DNA of 6,304 nucleotides, from positions 1 to 6,304 of the forward strand of contig CAJUHN010000236.1 in assembly GCA_910585935.1 (NCBI GenBank). Direction: 5' to 3'. Positions 1 through 6,193 of this stretch are shown here, piece by piece; the first letter of the stretch is position 1; the number at the start of each line of letters is the position of its first letter. A program made the position numbers and the translations under genes. The DNA comes from an uncultured Lachnospiraceae bacterium (lineage in GTDB: Bacteria > Bacillota > Clostridia > Lachnospirales > Lachnospiraceae). Under the pieces are notes generated by a model, which made no database searches, had not been told where the DNA came from, and was given only the letters and a program-made list of their open reading frames with translations.

Positions 1-135
1 AAAGAAGCCCCTTGGAAGACGTCGGCACTTAATGAGCAAACCCGCAAGAAGCGGGGCTGCGAATTTAGTACCGTTACGTCTGGAACGGAGCGAAAGCGCG
101 GCTTCGTTGGAATACGTCCTTGCCGGAGCGCCCCC
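1..135 (+). repeat. Structured GC-rich dispersed repeat, copy 1 (left edge cut by window)
   Basis: This is one of three related copies in the window; copy 3 at 6194-6304 has the same orientation and copy 2 at 5069-5213 is inverted. It folds as nested stems: GAAGCC (4-9) with GGCTTC (100-105), AGACG (17-21) with CGTCT (77-81), then a long arm made of ACTTAAT (27-33) against ATTTAGT (63-69), a tandem G-A/A-G step, GCA (36-38) with TGC (58-60), and CCCGC (41-45) with GCGGG (51-55) closed by AAGAA. The right outer arm, TGGAATACGTCC (108-119), matches the outer inverted repeat of copy 2; its left partner lies outside the window. CCCCC and TTTTT follow at 131-140. No protein is encoded. I do not recognise a named RNA or repeat family. 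Confidence 0.85.
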
Positions 136-250
136 TTTTTGACTATCATAATCACCTAAAATAAAAATAATAAAAATTTCATTTGATTTTATAGTAATCT
201 TTATCATTATAATACAGATAAAAAGGAAAGTAAATGAAAAAAGAATAAAC

Positions 251-291
251 AAAAAAAGAACAAGCATCTTAAAAATGCCTGCCCTTTTTTT
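251..291 (-). terminator. Intrinsic terminator of the spore protein gene
   Basis: Read on the minus strand, 285-275 pairs with 267-257 to give an 11-bp stem around a 7-nt loop. It is flanked by seven A residues and seven U residues that can extend the stem and form the U-tract. Three of the pairs are G-U on the minus strand but would be A-C mismatches on the plus strand, so it works for leftward transcripts. It lies about 40 nt past the SASP stop codon. Confidence 0.85.
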
Positions 292-332
292 GTTTACAAT
301 AAGCTGATATTTTAAAACATGTCAGTGTTTAT

Positions 333-554
333 TTAGATAGTGCCATTAGATTTCATCTGCTCTTCTTGTCTTTTAATCATCTGACGAACCATTTCTCCGC
401 CGATAGAACCTGTTTGAGCAGATGTTAAATCTCCATTATAACCTTGTTTTAAAGGAACACCTATTTCAGATGCAACTTCCATTTTAAAACGATCTAAAGC
501 TTCTCTAGCTTCTGGTACTTGTGTTCTTTTAGATCCTGAATTATTACTTGCCAT
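333..554 (-). CDS. Alpha/beta-type small acid-soluble spore protein (SASP)
   Basis: This 73-residue protein belongs to the alpha/beta SASP family. These proteins coat and protect DNA in the dormant spore core and are later degraded as an amino acid source at germination. Visible family features are the first conserved block EALDRFKMEVASEIGV (residues 18-33), which contains the expected germination-protease (GPR) site between Glu26 and Val27, and the second block GYNGDLTSAQTGSIGGEMV (38-56). The length is normal. The ATG is supported by GGAGGTG at 563-569, 8 nt upstream. It is the last gene before a strong terminator and is separated by 189 bp from the aminotransferase gene, so it is probably a separate forespore-specific unit. 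The family assignment is very secure; the paralogue letter cannot be assigned. Confidence 0.97.
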   Translation of the reverse strand: MASNNSGSKRTQVPEAREALDRFKMEVASEIGVPLKQGYNGDLTSAQTGSIGGEMVRQMIKRQEEQMKSNGTI

Positions 555-584
555 GTTGCTTTCACCTCCATAATATTGTCACTG

Positions 585-622
585 ATGGCCATCGATAGGT
601 CATTCAGTTTGTCGATGGCCAT
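585..622 (-). promoter_or_regulatory. 11-bp inverted repeat in the SASP leader
   Basis: The arms ATGGCCATCGA and TCGATGGCCAT are perfect complements separated by 16 nt, and the hairpin ends 15 nt before the SASP ribosome binding site. The right arm begins with an ATG that opens a 42-codon frame (622 to 494) in a different frame from the SASP gene, preceded by GGAGG at 634-638. A further pair of direct repeats, TTTGTTACAAT on the plus strand, lies at 623-633 and 660-670. The role is unknown; it could affect mRNA stability or translation of the spore protein. Confidence 0.45.
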
Positions 623-672
623 TTTGTTACAATCCTCCAACTAGCAAAGCTTGATGGCGTTTGTTACAATGT

Positions 673-702
673 TTGTATGCCTTCGACTTGTTATTATTAT
701 GA
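673..702 (-). promoter_or_regulatory. Possible sigma-G promoter for the SASP gene
   Basis: On the minus strand TCATA (702-698) and CATACAA (679-673) are separated by 18 nt. Against the usual sigma-G pattern (GHATR, about 18 nt, CATNHTA) they match 4 of 5 and 6 of 7 positions. SASP genes are normally read by the forespore factor sigma-G. The implied 5' leader of about 110 nt is long, which lowers confidence. Confidence 0.4.
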
Positions 703-743
703 GCAAATAAAAAAACAATATGTTGGTAATTTCAGGCAAATAT

Positions 744-1988
744 TTATTGAGCTTTTACGGCATTTTTTATAATATCTAATCCTTTCATTAAGAGCTCATC
801 AGAGATAGTTAAAGCTGGCATTAATTTTATAACAGAATTTTTACGTCCGGCACGTTCGATGATCAAACCATTATCAAAACATTGTTTTGTAATAGCGAGT
901 GCTTTATTTTCATCTTTGACATCGATTCCCCAAATACATCCAATTCCTCTTACTTCAATATCATCATTAATAGAAGTGATTTGTGTTTCCAAATAATTTT
1001 TTATAATCTTTTCTTTTCTTTTCACTTCTCGTTCAATTTTATTTTTTAACATAAATTCTAAGCCCGCTTTTGCTGCTATCATAGAGAGCTGATTTCCACG
1101 AAATGTTCCATTATGTTCTCCGGGAGTCCAGATATCTAATTCGGACTTAAAAAGGGTGAGAGAGAACGGAAGACCATATCCGCCGATAGATTTTGACATA
1201 ATCACCATATCAGGAACAATATTAGCTCTTTGGAAAGAAAAGAATGTTCCTGTTCTGGCGCATCCTACCTGAATATCATCTACAATAAGAAGAATATCAT
1301 ATTTATCACAAAAAGCACGTACATCTTCTAACCATTCTTCAGAAAATACATGAATTCCACCTTCTGCTTGAACTGTTTCTAAAATGAGAGCAGCAGGAAT
1401 TTCTACACCAGAATGATCATCTGTGATTAAAGTTTCCATATATTCTATGGTATTTAGATTGGGGAACATATAAGGAGCAGGAATATGAGTGACATAAGGA
1501 AGTGAAACATTAGCTCCTCTGCGACTATCTCTGTCGCTGGTAAGCGCTAAAGCTCCTAATGTCATACCATGAAAACATCCCATCAAAGCCCAAATATTCT
1601 CTCTTTTTTTCACTTTTCTAGCCAATTTAAGAGCAGCTTCTACTGCATTTGTGCCAGTAGGACCTGTGAACATGATTTTATAATTTAATCCTCTTGGTAT
1701 CAAAATTTCTTTTTCAAAATATTCAATAAAATCTGCCTTTTTCTCTGTCATCATGTCAAGTGCATGTAAGATACCATCATTTTGCAGATAATCAATTAAT
1801 TTTTCCTTGATATAATCTACGTTATGACCATAATTTACCGATCCTGCGCCACAGAAAAAATCAATATAATCTGTTCCTATTTCATCTGTGATAATAGAAC
1901 CTTTTGCTTTGGTGAATACTGTTGGAAAACTTCTACAGTAAGAGCGGACTTCTGATTCATAAGTTTCAAAAATTTCTTTTCTTCGCAT
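744..1988 (-). CDS. ectB: Class III PLP aminotransferase, diaminobutyrate--2-oxoglutarate aminotransferase (EctB type)
   Basis: The 414-residue protein matches EctB along its whole length. EctB transfers an amino group from glutamate to aspartate 4-semialdehyde to give L-2,4-diaminobutyrate in the cytoplasm. Visible marks are the N-terminal RSYCRSFPTVFTKA (15-28), the cofactor phosphate loop GPTGTNAVEAA (109-119), CFHGMTLGAL (138-147), ETVQAEGG (204-211), IVDDIQVGCARTG (235-247) with the pyridine-binding Asp, and the Schiff-base Lys266 in SKSIGGYGLP. The ATG is supported by GGAGG (1995-1999), 6 nt upstream, and by EctB alignment from residue 1. The gene follows the GatD-like gene by 52 bp with no visible terminator, so it is probably the last gene of that operon. 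No ectA or ectC is present, so ectoine synthesis cannot be inferred; diaminobutyrate could serve another product. A T7 tract lies downstream (709-715) but lacks a strong hairpin. Confidence 0.88.
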   Translation of the reverse strand: MRRKEIFETYESEVRSYCRSFPTVFTKAKGSIITDEIGTDYIDFFCGAGSVNYGHNVDYIKEKLIDYLQNDGILHALDMMTEKKADFIEYFEKEILIPRGLNYKIMFTGPTGTNAVEAALKLARKVKKRENIWALMGCFHGMTLGALALTSDRDSRRGANVSLPYVTHIPAPYMFPNLNTIEYMETLITDDHSGVEIPAALILETVQAEGGIHVFSEEWLEDVRAFCDKYDILLIVDDIQVGCARTGTFFSFQRANIVPDMVIMSKSIGGYGLPFSLTLFKSELDIWTPGEHNGTFRGNQLSMIAAKAGLEFMLKNKIEREVKRKEKIIKNYLETQITSINDDIEVRGIGCIWGIDVKDENKALAITKQCFDNGLIIERAGRKNSVIKLMPALTISDELLMKGLDIIKNAVKAQ

Positions 1989-2040
1989 TATAATCCTCCA
2001 TTATATTTTTCATTTATTATAAACATAAAAAAATCTGTAT

Positions 2041-2766
2041 TTATGCAAATCCTTTTATTTGTTCTTTTTCAAATTCTGTTAATCTTTTTTGATAAGCTTC
2101 CATAATTGTTTCTTCAAAAGCTAAATGTGGATTTTCTACTCCCAACAACTGAAGCAAATATTTTACAAATAGTGGATTAAGAAGTAAAAAAGGACCAACT
2201 GTATATGTGCCAAAAAAATTGTTTCTGCGCAGCCCTTCTAATTTACTATGTGGTTCTATTCCACATCCACGGGTGACATGATAGAAAAATTCCTTTGTAT
2301 TATCACCATAAGAATGACTGAATTGTGCTTTAAAGCCTATTAATTTCATGCCCTCAAATTCTCCTAATATCATCGAATTATAGCGGTGAAACATATCTCT
2401 TTTGGCATAAAGAGGAAAAATACCAAGACCTTTGATACGACTTTTATCTTCATTTTCAATATAGTCTTCCATAATTTCCATTGCATTTCCTGTGAATAAG
2501 AAAATAACTCCTTGTTGAATGAATTCTTCTATTTTACTTTTAAAAGGAAGTAATTTTGAAATCACTAACTCCTGCTGATTTTCTGTCATAGGACCTAAAT
2601 AAATCATATCTACTGGCTGTGATAAAAAAGCAGGAGGGTTATTAATCTTGGTTTCTATCATTTCTATCTCTGGCACACAGGCTTTTAAATATTTCATATT
2701 CATCATATCTCCAAATAAGTTGGCAAATTCGGGATATAAAATTTCAACCGTAATGCTCATAATCAC
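2041..2766 (-). CDS. GatD-like class I amidotransferase-fold protein lacking the glutaminase residues
   Basis: The 241-residue protein aligns with GatD, the CobB/CobQ-type glutaminase subunit of the lipid II isoglutaminyl synthase, and is close to the usual length. Shared landmarks are MIYLGPMTENQQ (54-65, GatD has IGGGSDREQ), GLGIFPLY (113-120), LIGF (142-145) and GTYTVGP (186-192, GatD has GTYLHGP). The catalytic elements differ: where GatD has nucleophilic Cys in ICGGYQ there is FTGNAM (91-96, Thr92), the His of GTYLHGP is Val190, and the NHGGRT segment is replaced by AQFSHS. Glutamine hydrolysis is therefore unlikely. The ligase stop TGA overlaps the GTG start (2764-2766) by 4 bp, with GGAAGG 5 nt before it, indicating translational coupling; ATG two codons later (2758-2760) is the alternative start. 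It probably acts as a structural or allosteric partner of the ligase. The fold is secure; the function is inferred. Confidence 0.8.
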   Translation of the reverse strand: MIMSITVEILYPEFANLFGDMMNMKYLKACVPEIEMIETKINNPPAFLSQPVDMIYLGPMTENQQELVISKLLPFKSKIEEFIQQGVIFLFTGNAMEIMEDYIENEDKSRIKGLGIFPLYAKRDMFHRYNSMILGEFEGMKLIGFKAQFSHSYGDNTKEFFYHVTRGCGIEPHSKLEGLRRNNFFGTYTVGPFLLLNPLFVKYLLQLLGVENPHLAFEETIMEAYQKRLTEFEKEQIKGFA

Positions 2767-4190
2767 TTTGTCCTTCCTTGAATTTTAGAAATCACTTTAT
2801 CCTTAACTTTCATCGCCTCTTCTGCAGCATATAATTCATGTAAAATAAAAATTTTATTTGTATCAGAAAGATTTAAAAGGTCAGGAGCATCGAGTTCCCT
2901 TTCTGTAGAGAACAATTTTTTTTCTGAAACTCCTGCTAATAAAAGACGCAATTTATAATCAGCACATCGCACACCACTGATAATGATGCGGCTGATAGAA
3001 TCATCATTTAAAAATTCAAAATCCGCGTCATAAATCCATGTCATAATTTCAGAAGAATCCACGCGATCAAATACATCATCTAACATTAAAATAACTTCTT
3101 TTTTTCCTTCTTCTTTTCTCACATAATCAAAAACACAAGAACAAGCGATAGGATTTTGCCCCTTTGCCATATGAGTGATCACTTCAATCTGCTTTACCAC
3201 TTCCTTAGAATAACGTGATTCTACGATATTTAATCTTTGAAAAGAAGCCTTTATTTGAGAAGGAGAAAGACCAAATTCCTGTAATAAACAAATCGCAGTT
3301 AATTCATTATAAGAGTTAAAAATACTATTCGCTGTAAGCGGATAAACTTCTGACATTTCTCCTTTTTCTACTGTCATGGTATTTTCTTCAAAATTCAGAA
3401 AAGCGATCACATCACTTTTAGGAGAAGAAAATCCACAATTAGGACAATAGGCATTTCCGATATGATGATAACGCACATAGCGATATTGTAATTCCTCATG
3501 ACATTTCGGACAGATCCTGATATCATGAATAATATTGATACACTTTTTTAAATCGCTTTCTAAAGGAGCGATAGAAAAATAAGTTCTTTTATTTTGAGGC
3601 GCTAAATTACAGCTTATTAAATCATCTGCATTTAAAATCAAATGCGATTCTTTAGGAAGACTATCAGAAATAATCTTATAAATAAATTCTGAATGTGCAT
3701 TGCGGTGAATCGAATCCCGAAATAGATTTGTACAGACTGCAAAAGTAGGACGTACATAAGGATAAATCAATTTTGAACTGCGCTCATCTATTTCAAATAC
3801 AGCAACTTTTTTCTTCGTCCTGCCAGATAAAGTAGAACCACTTATCAAAGTACTGGCAATTCCCGCATTAATATTAGAACCAGCCCTGTTCGCTAATACA
3901 TCATAGCCATTATCTGTAAGTACATCTAATATCATATTGCAGACCGTAGTCTTTCCATTTGTACCTGTTACTGTGATGATAGTTTCCGGTTTTTCTATTC
4001 TCCCCAAAAAATCAGGACATAATGTAATCGCTAGTTTTCCGGGGAAATAACTCGCATTCATTCCTAATAGCCGCTGTGCCCACATAGCCGCTTTGCTTAA
4101 AAAAAGAGCGAATACAAAACGGAGATTTTTTTTCATATAATTCTTAAGTTGCAACCCCCATTCCCTTTCGGTGACAGGAAGAGCAACCAT
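2763..4190 (-). CDS. MurT-like Mur ligase (Mur ligase central domain plus DUF1727)
   Basis: This ATP-dependent ligase of the MurT family is 475 residues from the first ATG. MurT with GatD amidates the alpha-carboxyl of D-Glu in lipid II at the cytoplasmic membrane face. Visible are the P-loop GTNGKT (76-81), NRAGSNINAGIAS (101-113), FEIDE (132-136), TNLFRD (154-159), LNADD (186-190), a zinc ribbon with Cys227/Cys230 and Cys249/Cys252, the FNSYN box (291-295) and MTWIYDADFE (383-392) in the C-terminal domain. S. aureus has GRDTSWIYD there, with Asp349 completing the GatD triad; here the corresponding segment is SEIMTWIYD and the Asp is missing. The tail overlaps the GatD-like start. The start is uncertain: ATG 4190 has AAAGGAG only 1 nt away, whereas Met19 (ATG at 4136, MKKNLRFVFALF) is where relatives begin. 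The native acceptor and amine are unknown. Confidence 0.85.
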   Translation of the reverse strand: MVALPVTEREWGLQLKNYMKKNLRFVFALFLSKAAMWAQRLLGMNASYFPGKLAITLCPDFLGRIEKPETIITVTGTNGKTTVCNMILDVLTDNGYDVLANRAGSNINAGIASTLISGSTLSGRTKKKVAVFEIDERSSKLIYPYVRPTFAVCTNLFRDSIHRNAHSEFIYKIISDSLPKESHLILNADDLISCNLAPQNKRTYFSIAPLESDLKKCINIIHDIRICPKCHEELQYRYVRYHHIGNAYCPNCGFSSPKSDVIAFLNFEENTMTVEKGEMSEVYPLTANSIFNSYNELTAICLLQEFGLSPSQIKASFQRLNIVESRYSKEVVKQIEVITHMAKGQNPIACSCVFDYVRKEEGKKEVILMLDDVFDRVDSSEIMTWIYDADFEFLNDDSISRIIISGVRCADYKLRLLLAGVSEKKLFSTERELDAPDLLNLSDTNKIFILHELYAAEEAMKVKDKVISKIQGRTK

Positions 4191-4260
4191 TCTCCTTTCT
4201 CTCTATCCATAAAAGTGGAAGGTTTTCTATTTAGTATTTGCTAATTATTAAGAAAAATCC

Positions 4261-4806
4261 CTAATATTGGATATTTTTTTTCATATTCTCCATAGCTGCT
4301 TCTCCAGAAAAGATTCTGATTAATTCCAGCCCTAAATCAATCGAACATCCCATACCCTTAGCAGTAGTAATAGCTCCGTCTGTTACAACCTTATCTTTAC
4401 AGATAGAAGCTCCTAAAAGTTTTTCCTCAAATCCCGGAAAACAAACCGCTGATTTTCCTTTTAAAATTCCAAGTTCCCCTAAAATACTAGGAGCAGCACA
4501 GATAGCAGCTAATTTTTTACCTTGTTCAGCAAATTGCAGCAAAAGCTTTTTTAAACCTTCATGTTTTCCCAAATTAGAAGTGCCAAGCCCGCCGCCCGGC
4601 AAAAATAAAAGGTCAGCATCATCAAAAGAAACATCTTTAAATAAAGCATCTGCTTTTATAGAAATATGATGAGAACCATTTATCATCAGATCTTCTCCGA
4701 TAGAAACCATGCAGACTTCAATATTCGCTCTGCGAAGCAAATCTACAACAGCTAAACATTCAATTTCTTCTAAACCATCTGCTAAAAATGTATATACTTT
4801 ACTCAT
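4261..4806 (-). CDS. DJ-1/PfpI (ThiJ, YajL-like) family protein
   Basis: The 181-residue protein covers the full DJ-1/PfpI domain. It shows the N-terminal FLADGLEEIE (7-16) with the conserved acidic residue Glu16, the LPGGG loop (69-73), the nucleophile-elbow Cys103 in AICAAPSILG (101-110), FPGFEE (123-128) and the C-terminal TAKGMGCSIDLGLELI (148-163). Members act as cytosolic cysteine-based redox sensors, chaperones or glyoxalase/deglycase-like enzymes; the exact activity is disputed and cannot be assigned from sequence. The ATG is supported by GAGG (4813-4816) 6 nt upstream. It is the first gene after the promoter at 4952-4980 and lies 70 bp before the Mur ligase gene with no terminator visible, so it is likely co-transcribed with it. 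Confidence 0.93.
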   Translation of the reverse strand: MSKVYTFLADGLEEIECLAVVDLLRRANIEVCMVSIGEDLMINGSHHISIKADALFKDVSFDDADLLFLPGGGLGTSNLGKHEGLKKLLLQFAEQGKKLAAICAAPSILGELGILKGKSAVCFPGFEEKLLGASICKDKVVTDGAITTAKGMGCSIDLGLELIRIFSGEAAMENMKKNIQY

Positions 4807-4870
4807 ATTTTACCTCATTTCTGCGCAGTTTTGAAAAGTTTATTCTGACAGGAATTATGTATACCATAAA

Positions 4871-4897
4871 ATCTGTGATCACCGCGCGGACACAGAT
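4871..4897 (-). promoter_or_regulatory. Hairpin in the DJ-1 operon leader
   Basis: ATCTGTG and CACAGAT form a perfect 7-bp stem, and the 13-nt loop contains the self-complementary CCGCGCGG. It sits about 50 nt after the predicted transcription start and about 65 nt before the DJ-1 start codon. On the minus strand it is followed by TTTT, so it could act as a weak attenuator or a stability element. Its GC-rich core stands out in an AT-rich leader. Confidence 0.4.
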
Positions 4898-4951
4898 CCC
4901 ACCAGAGAAAAAGTTTAAAAGTATAGAAACAATTTTTATATTCAACTTAGT

Positions 4952-4980
4952 AGTATAGCAGTAATATTCTTCTTATGCAA
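4952..4980 (-). promoter_or_regulatory. Sigma-A-type promoter of the DJ-1/Mur ligase operon
   Basis: On the minus strand TTGCAT (4980-4975) and TATACT (4957-4952) are separated by exactly 17 nt, with TG two bases before the -10 box. Transcription would start near 4945 and leave a leader of about 140 nt before the DJ-1 gene. Confidence 0.7.
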
Positions 4981-5023
4981 GCATGAGAGGAAAACTTTTC
5001 TAAAAATATTGATTTTTTATTAT

Positions 5024-5040
5024 ATTTCTATTATAGAAAT
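5024..5040. promoter_or_regulatory. 17-bp palindrome, possible operator
   Basis: ATTTCTA and TAGAAAT are perfect inverted arms around TTA. The minus strand reads TATAAT through its centre, with TTTACA 19 nt upstream, so this could be a second, weaker operon promoter overlapped by a repressor site. Being AT-rich, it could also be chance. Confidence 0.3.
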
Positions 5041-5068
5041 GGTTTTGGGTACATTGTAAAGAGGTTTT

Positions 5069-5213
5069 CCGCTACGCAAGGAAGTATTCCAGCGAAGCCG
5101 CGCTCCGTTCCAGACGTAATGGACACTAAATTCGCAGTCCCTAGCGGAACTGCTCATTAACGGGCAAGCGTCTTCCAAGGGGCTTCTTATGGAATACTTC
5201 CTTGCTTCCGCTG
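5069..5213 (-). repeat. Structured GC-rich dispersed repeat, copy 2 (complete)
   Basis: This is the only complete copy. Its ends form a perfect 16-bp inverted repeat (5076-5091 with 5190-5205, GCAAGGAAGTATTCCA). Inside are GAAGCC/GGCTTC (5181-5186 with 5094-5099 in plus coordinates), AGACG/CGTCT (5169-5173 with 5112-5116) and an 8-bp hairpin (5153-5146 with 5141-5134, loop GCTA) containing one U-G pair that would be A-C on the other strand. That pair agrees with the minus strand being the RNA-like strand. Seven Ts follow on the plus strand at 5215-5221. It stands between the operon promoter region and the DUF2716 gene and encodes no protein. Confidence 0.88.
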
Positions 5214-5304
5214 CTTTTTTTCTAAGCTAGTTTTTGAAAAATCATAGTTTTAGAGGATGAGTTTTTTGAAAAGATATAGTTGTATGGTTAATCATAGGAT
5301 ATTT

Positions 5305-5333
5305 TTGGCGCAGGTAGTTCTATATGATAAAAT
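5305..5333 (+). promoter_or_regulatory. Probable promoter of the DUF2716 gene
   Basis: TTGGCG (5305-5310) and TAAAAT (5328-5333) are 17 nt apart. The start would fall near 5340, about 40 nt before the ATG at 5380, which has AAGGAG at 5364-5369. The -35 box is imperfect. Confidence 0.45.
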
Positions 5334-5379
5334 AAATTTCACAAATTCGATAAATCCGAATGAAAGGAGAACACTGTTT

Positions 5380-5898
5380 ATGGTTTTAGATGATACAAAG
5401 CTATATGATATGGTATGAGATAGGGTTTTTACGCAATTACATTTTAATCCTGACAGTTGTTTAAGAACACACTCTTTTCATACAAATATCCCATTTGAAA
5501 TCGATGATAAATTTTCTGTTTATGGATTAGAAAAAATGAAAGATACTCACCTTGATATAATGGATTATATAATTAGAAATATTTTTATTGATATAACAAA
5601 AGAAAATGAGAGGATGTATGCACTCGACTGGGAACATAGTGGATTCTTATATAATCCAAGAAATAAAGAAGAACAAAAAAGTATATGGATGAAAGATGAT
5701 CGTTATTTGGGTGGAGGATATAATGCGTATTTCCCACCATTTTTCCCTGATGCAGATTACTACTTTTTTATTGATGAGAACTTCAGATTTGGATATTTAG
5801 GGCATCCTTGGCGTCAAGAAGTGTGGATATTTGGAGAATTATTATTACATAAGTTTGAACAAATATATCCTAAATTAGGATGGATTAAATTAAAATAA
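5380..5898 (+). pseudogene. DUF2716-family protein gene interrupted by an in-frame TGA
   Basis: A frame of 173 codons runs from ATG 5380, which has AAGGAG 10 nt upstream, to TAA 5896-5898, and is broken only by TGA at codon 13 (5416-5418). The frame after the TGA stays open and matches the family: DRVFTQLHFNP directly after the stop, YALDWEHSGFLYNP (80-93), PDADYYFF (123-130) and GYLGHPW (138-144). In relatives the residue before DR is typically Trp, so the TGA fits a single TGG-to-TGA change. Translation could restart only at ATG 5536 (120 residues) or inside the 5' part, and 5536 lacks a clear ribosome binding site; such a product would miss the N-terminal third. DUF2716 has no established function. 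Either it is a recent pseudogene, or a sequencing error, or the codon is read through; TGA is clearly a stop elsewhere (end of the Mur ligase gene). Confidence 0.8.
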
Positions 5899-6013
5899 AT
5901 TCCTATAGAAACTAACTTTTTGAAGTATTGTCTATTTCTATAAAAAATTTTGAAACAATGTAGTCACAATCCCATTCGCTTTAGATAATGAATGAAGACC
6001 AAAAAACTAACAG

Positions 6014-6042
6014 TTGCCATAACATCCATTTTCTGGTATAAT
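6014..6042 (+). promoter_or_regulatory. Near-consensus sigma-A promoter without a gene
   Basis: TTGCCA (6014-6019) and TATAAT (6037-6042) are exactly 17 nt apart. No open frame with a ribosome binding site follows; the next recognisable element is repeat copy 3, about 145 nt downstream of the expected start near 6049, in the same orientation. The rest of 5899-6193 is AT-rich, with no gene or clear terminator that I can see. Confidence 0.55.
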
Positions 6043-6193
6043 CTATCCATATGCAAATATCGATAATTATATTAGGCATATAACAATACTAAACAGAAAA
6101 AACATATATAGATTTCATGTTATAGATCACCCTTTTTATTCTATTGTTATTCCAAAATTCGTTTTTCACACAGATTAGAACAGCAACAAACTA

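Larger units (their letters stand above)
744..4980 (-). other. Predicted four-gene operon: DJ-1, MurT-like, GatD-like, EctB-type
   Basis: All four genes lie on the minus strand with gaps of 70 bp, a 4-bp overlap and 52 bp. I see no hairpin-plus-U-tract terminator between them, and the only strong housekeeping promoter is at the right end. Each gene has its own ribosome binding site or overlap coupling. Co-transcription is inferred, and internal promoters cannot be excluded. Confidence 0.6.

Noticed and set aside
183..248. Plus-strand TTGATT and TATAAT followed by AAGGAAAG and a start codon
   Set aside because: The spacer is 19 nt and the frame is only four codons (MKKE) before TAA in very AT-rich DNA; there is no gene to serve.
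704..750. Possible terminator after the aminotransferase gene
   Set aside because: There is a T7 tract on the minus strand, but the only stem is five AT-rich pairs (CAATA with TATTG) across a long loop.
4868..4912. T-box-like GGTGGGATCTGTGTCCGCG in the DJ-1 leader
   Set aside because: It does not match the AGGGTGGNACCGCG core, the leader is too short for a specifier stem, and none of the operon genes is a typical T-box target.
5904..5944. Inverted repeat TATAGAAA/TTTCTATA after the DUF2716 gene as a terminator
   Set aside because: The stem is AT-only apart from one pair, has a long loop and is followed by A-rich rather than T-rich sequence.
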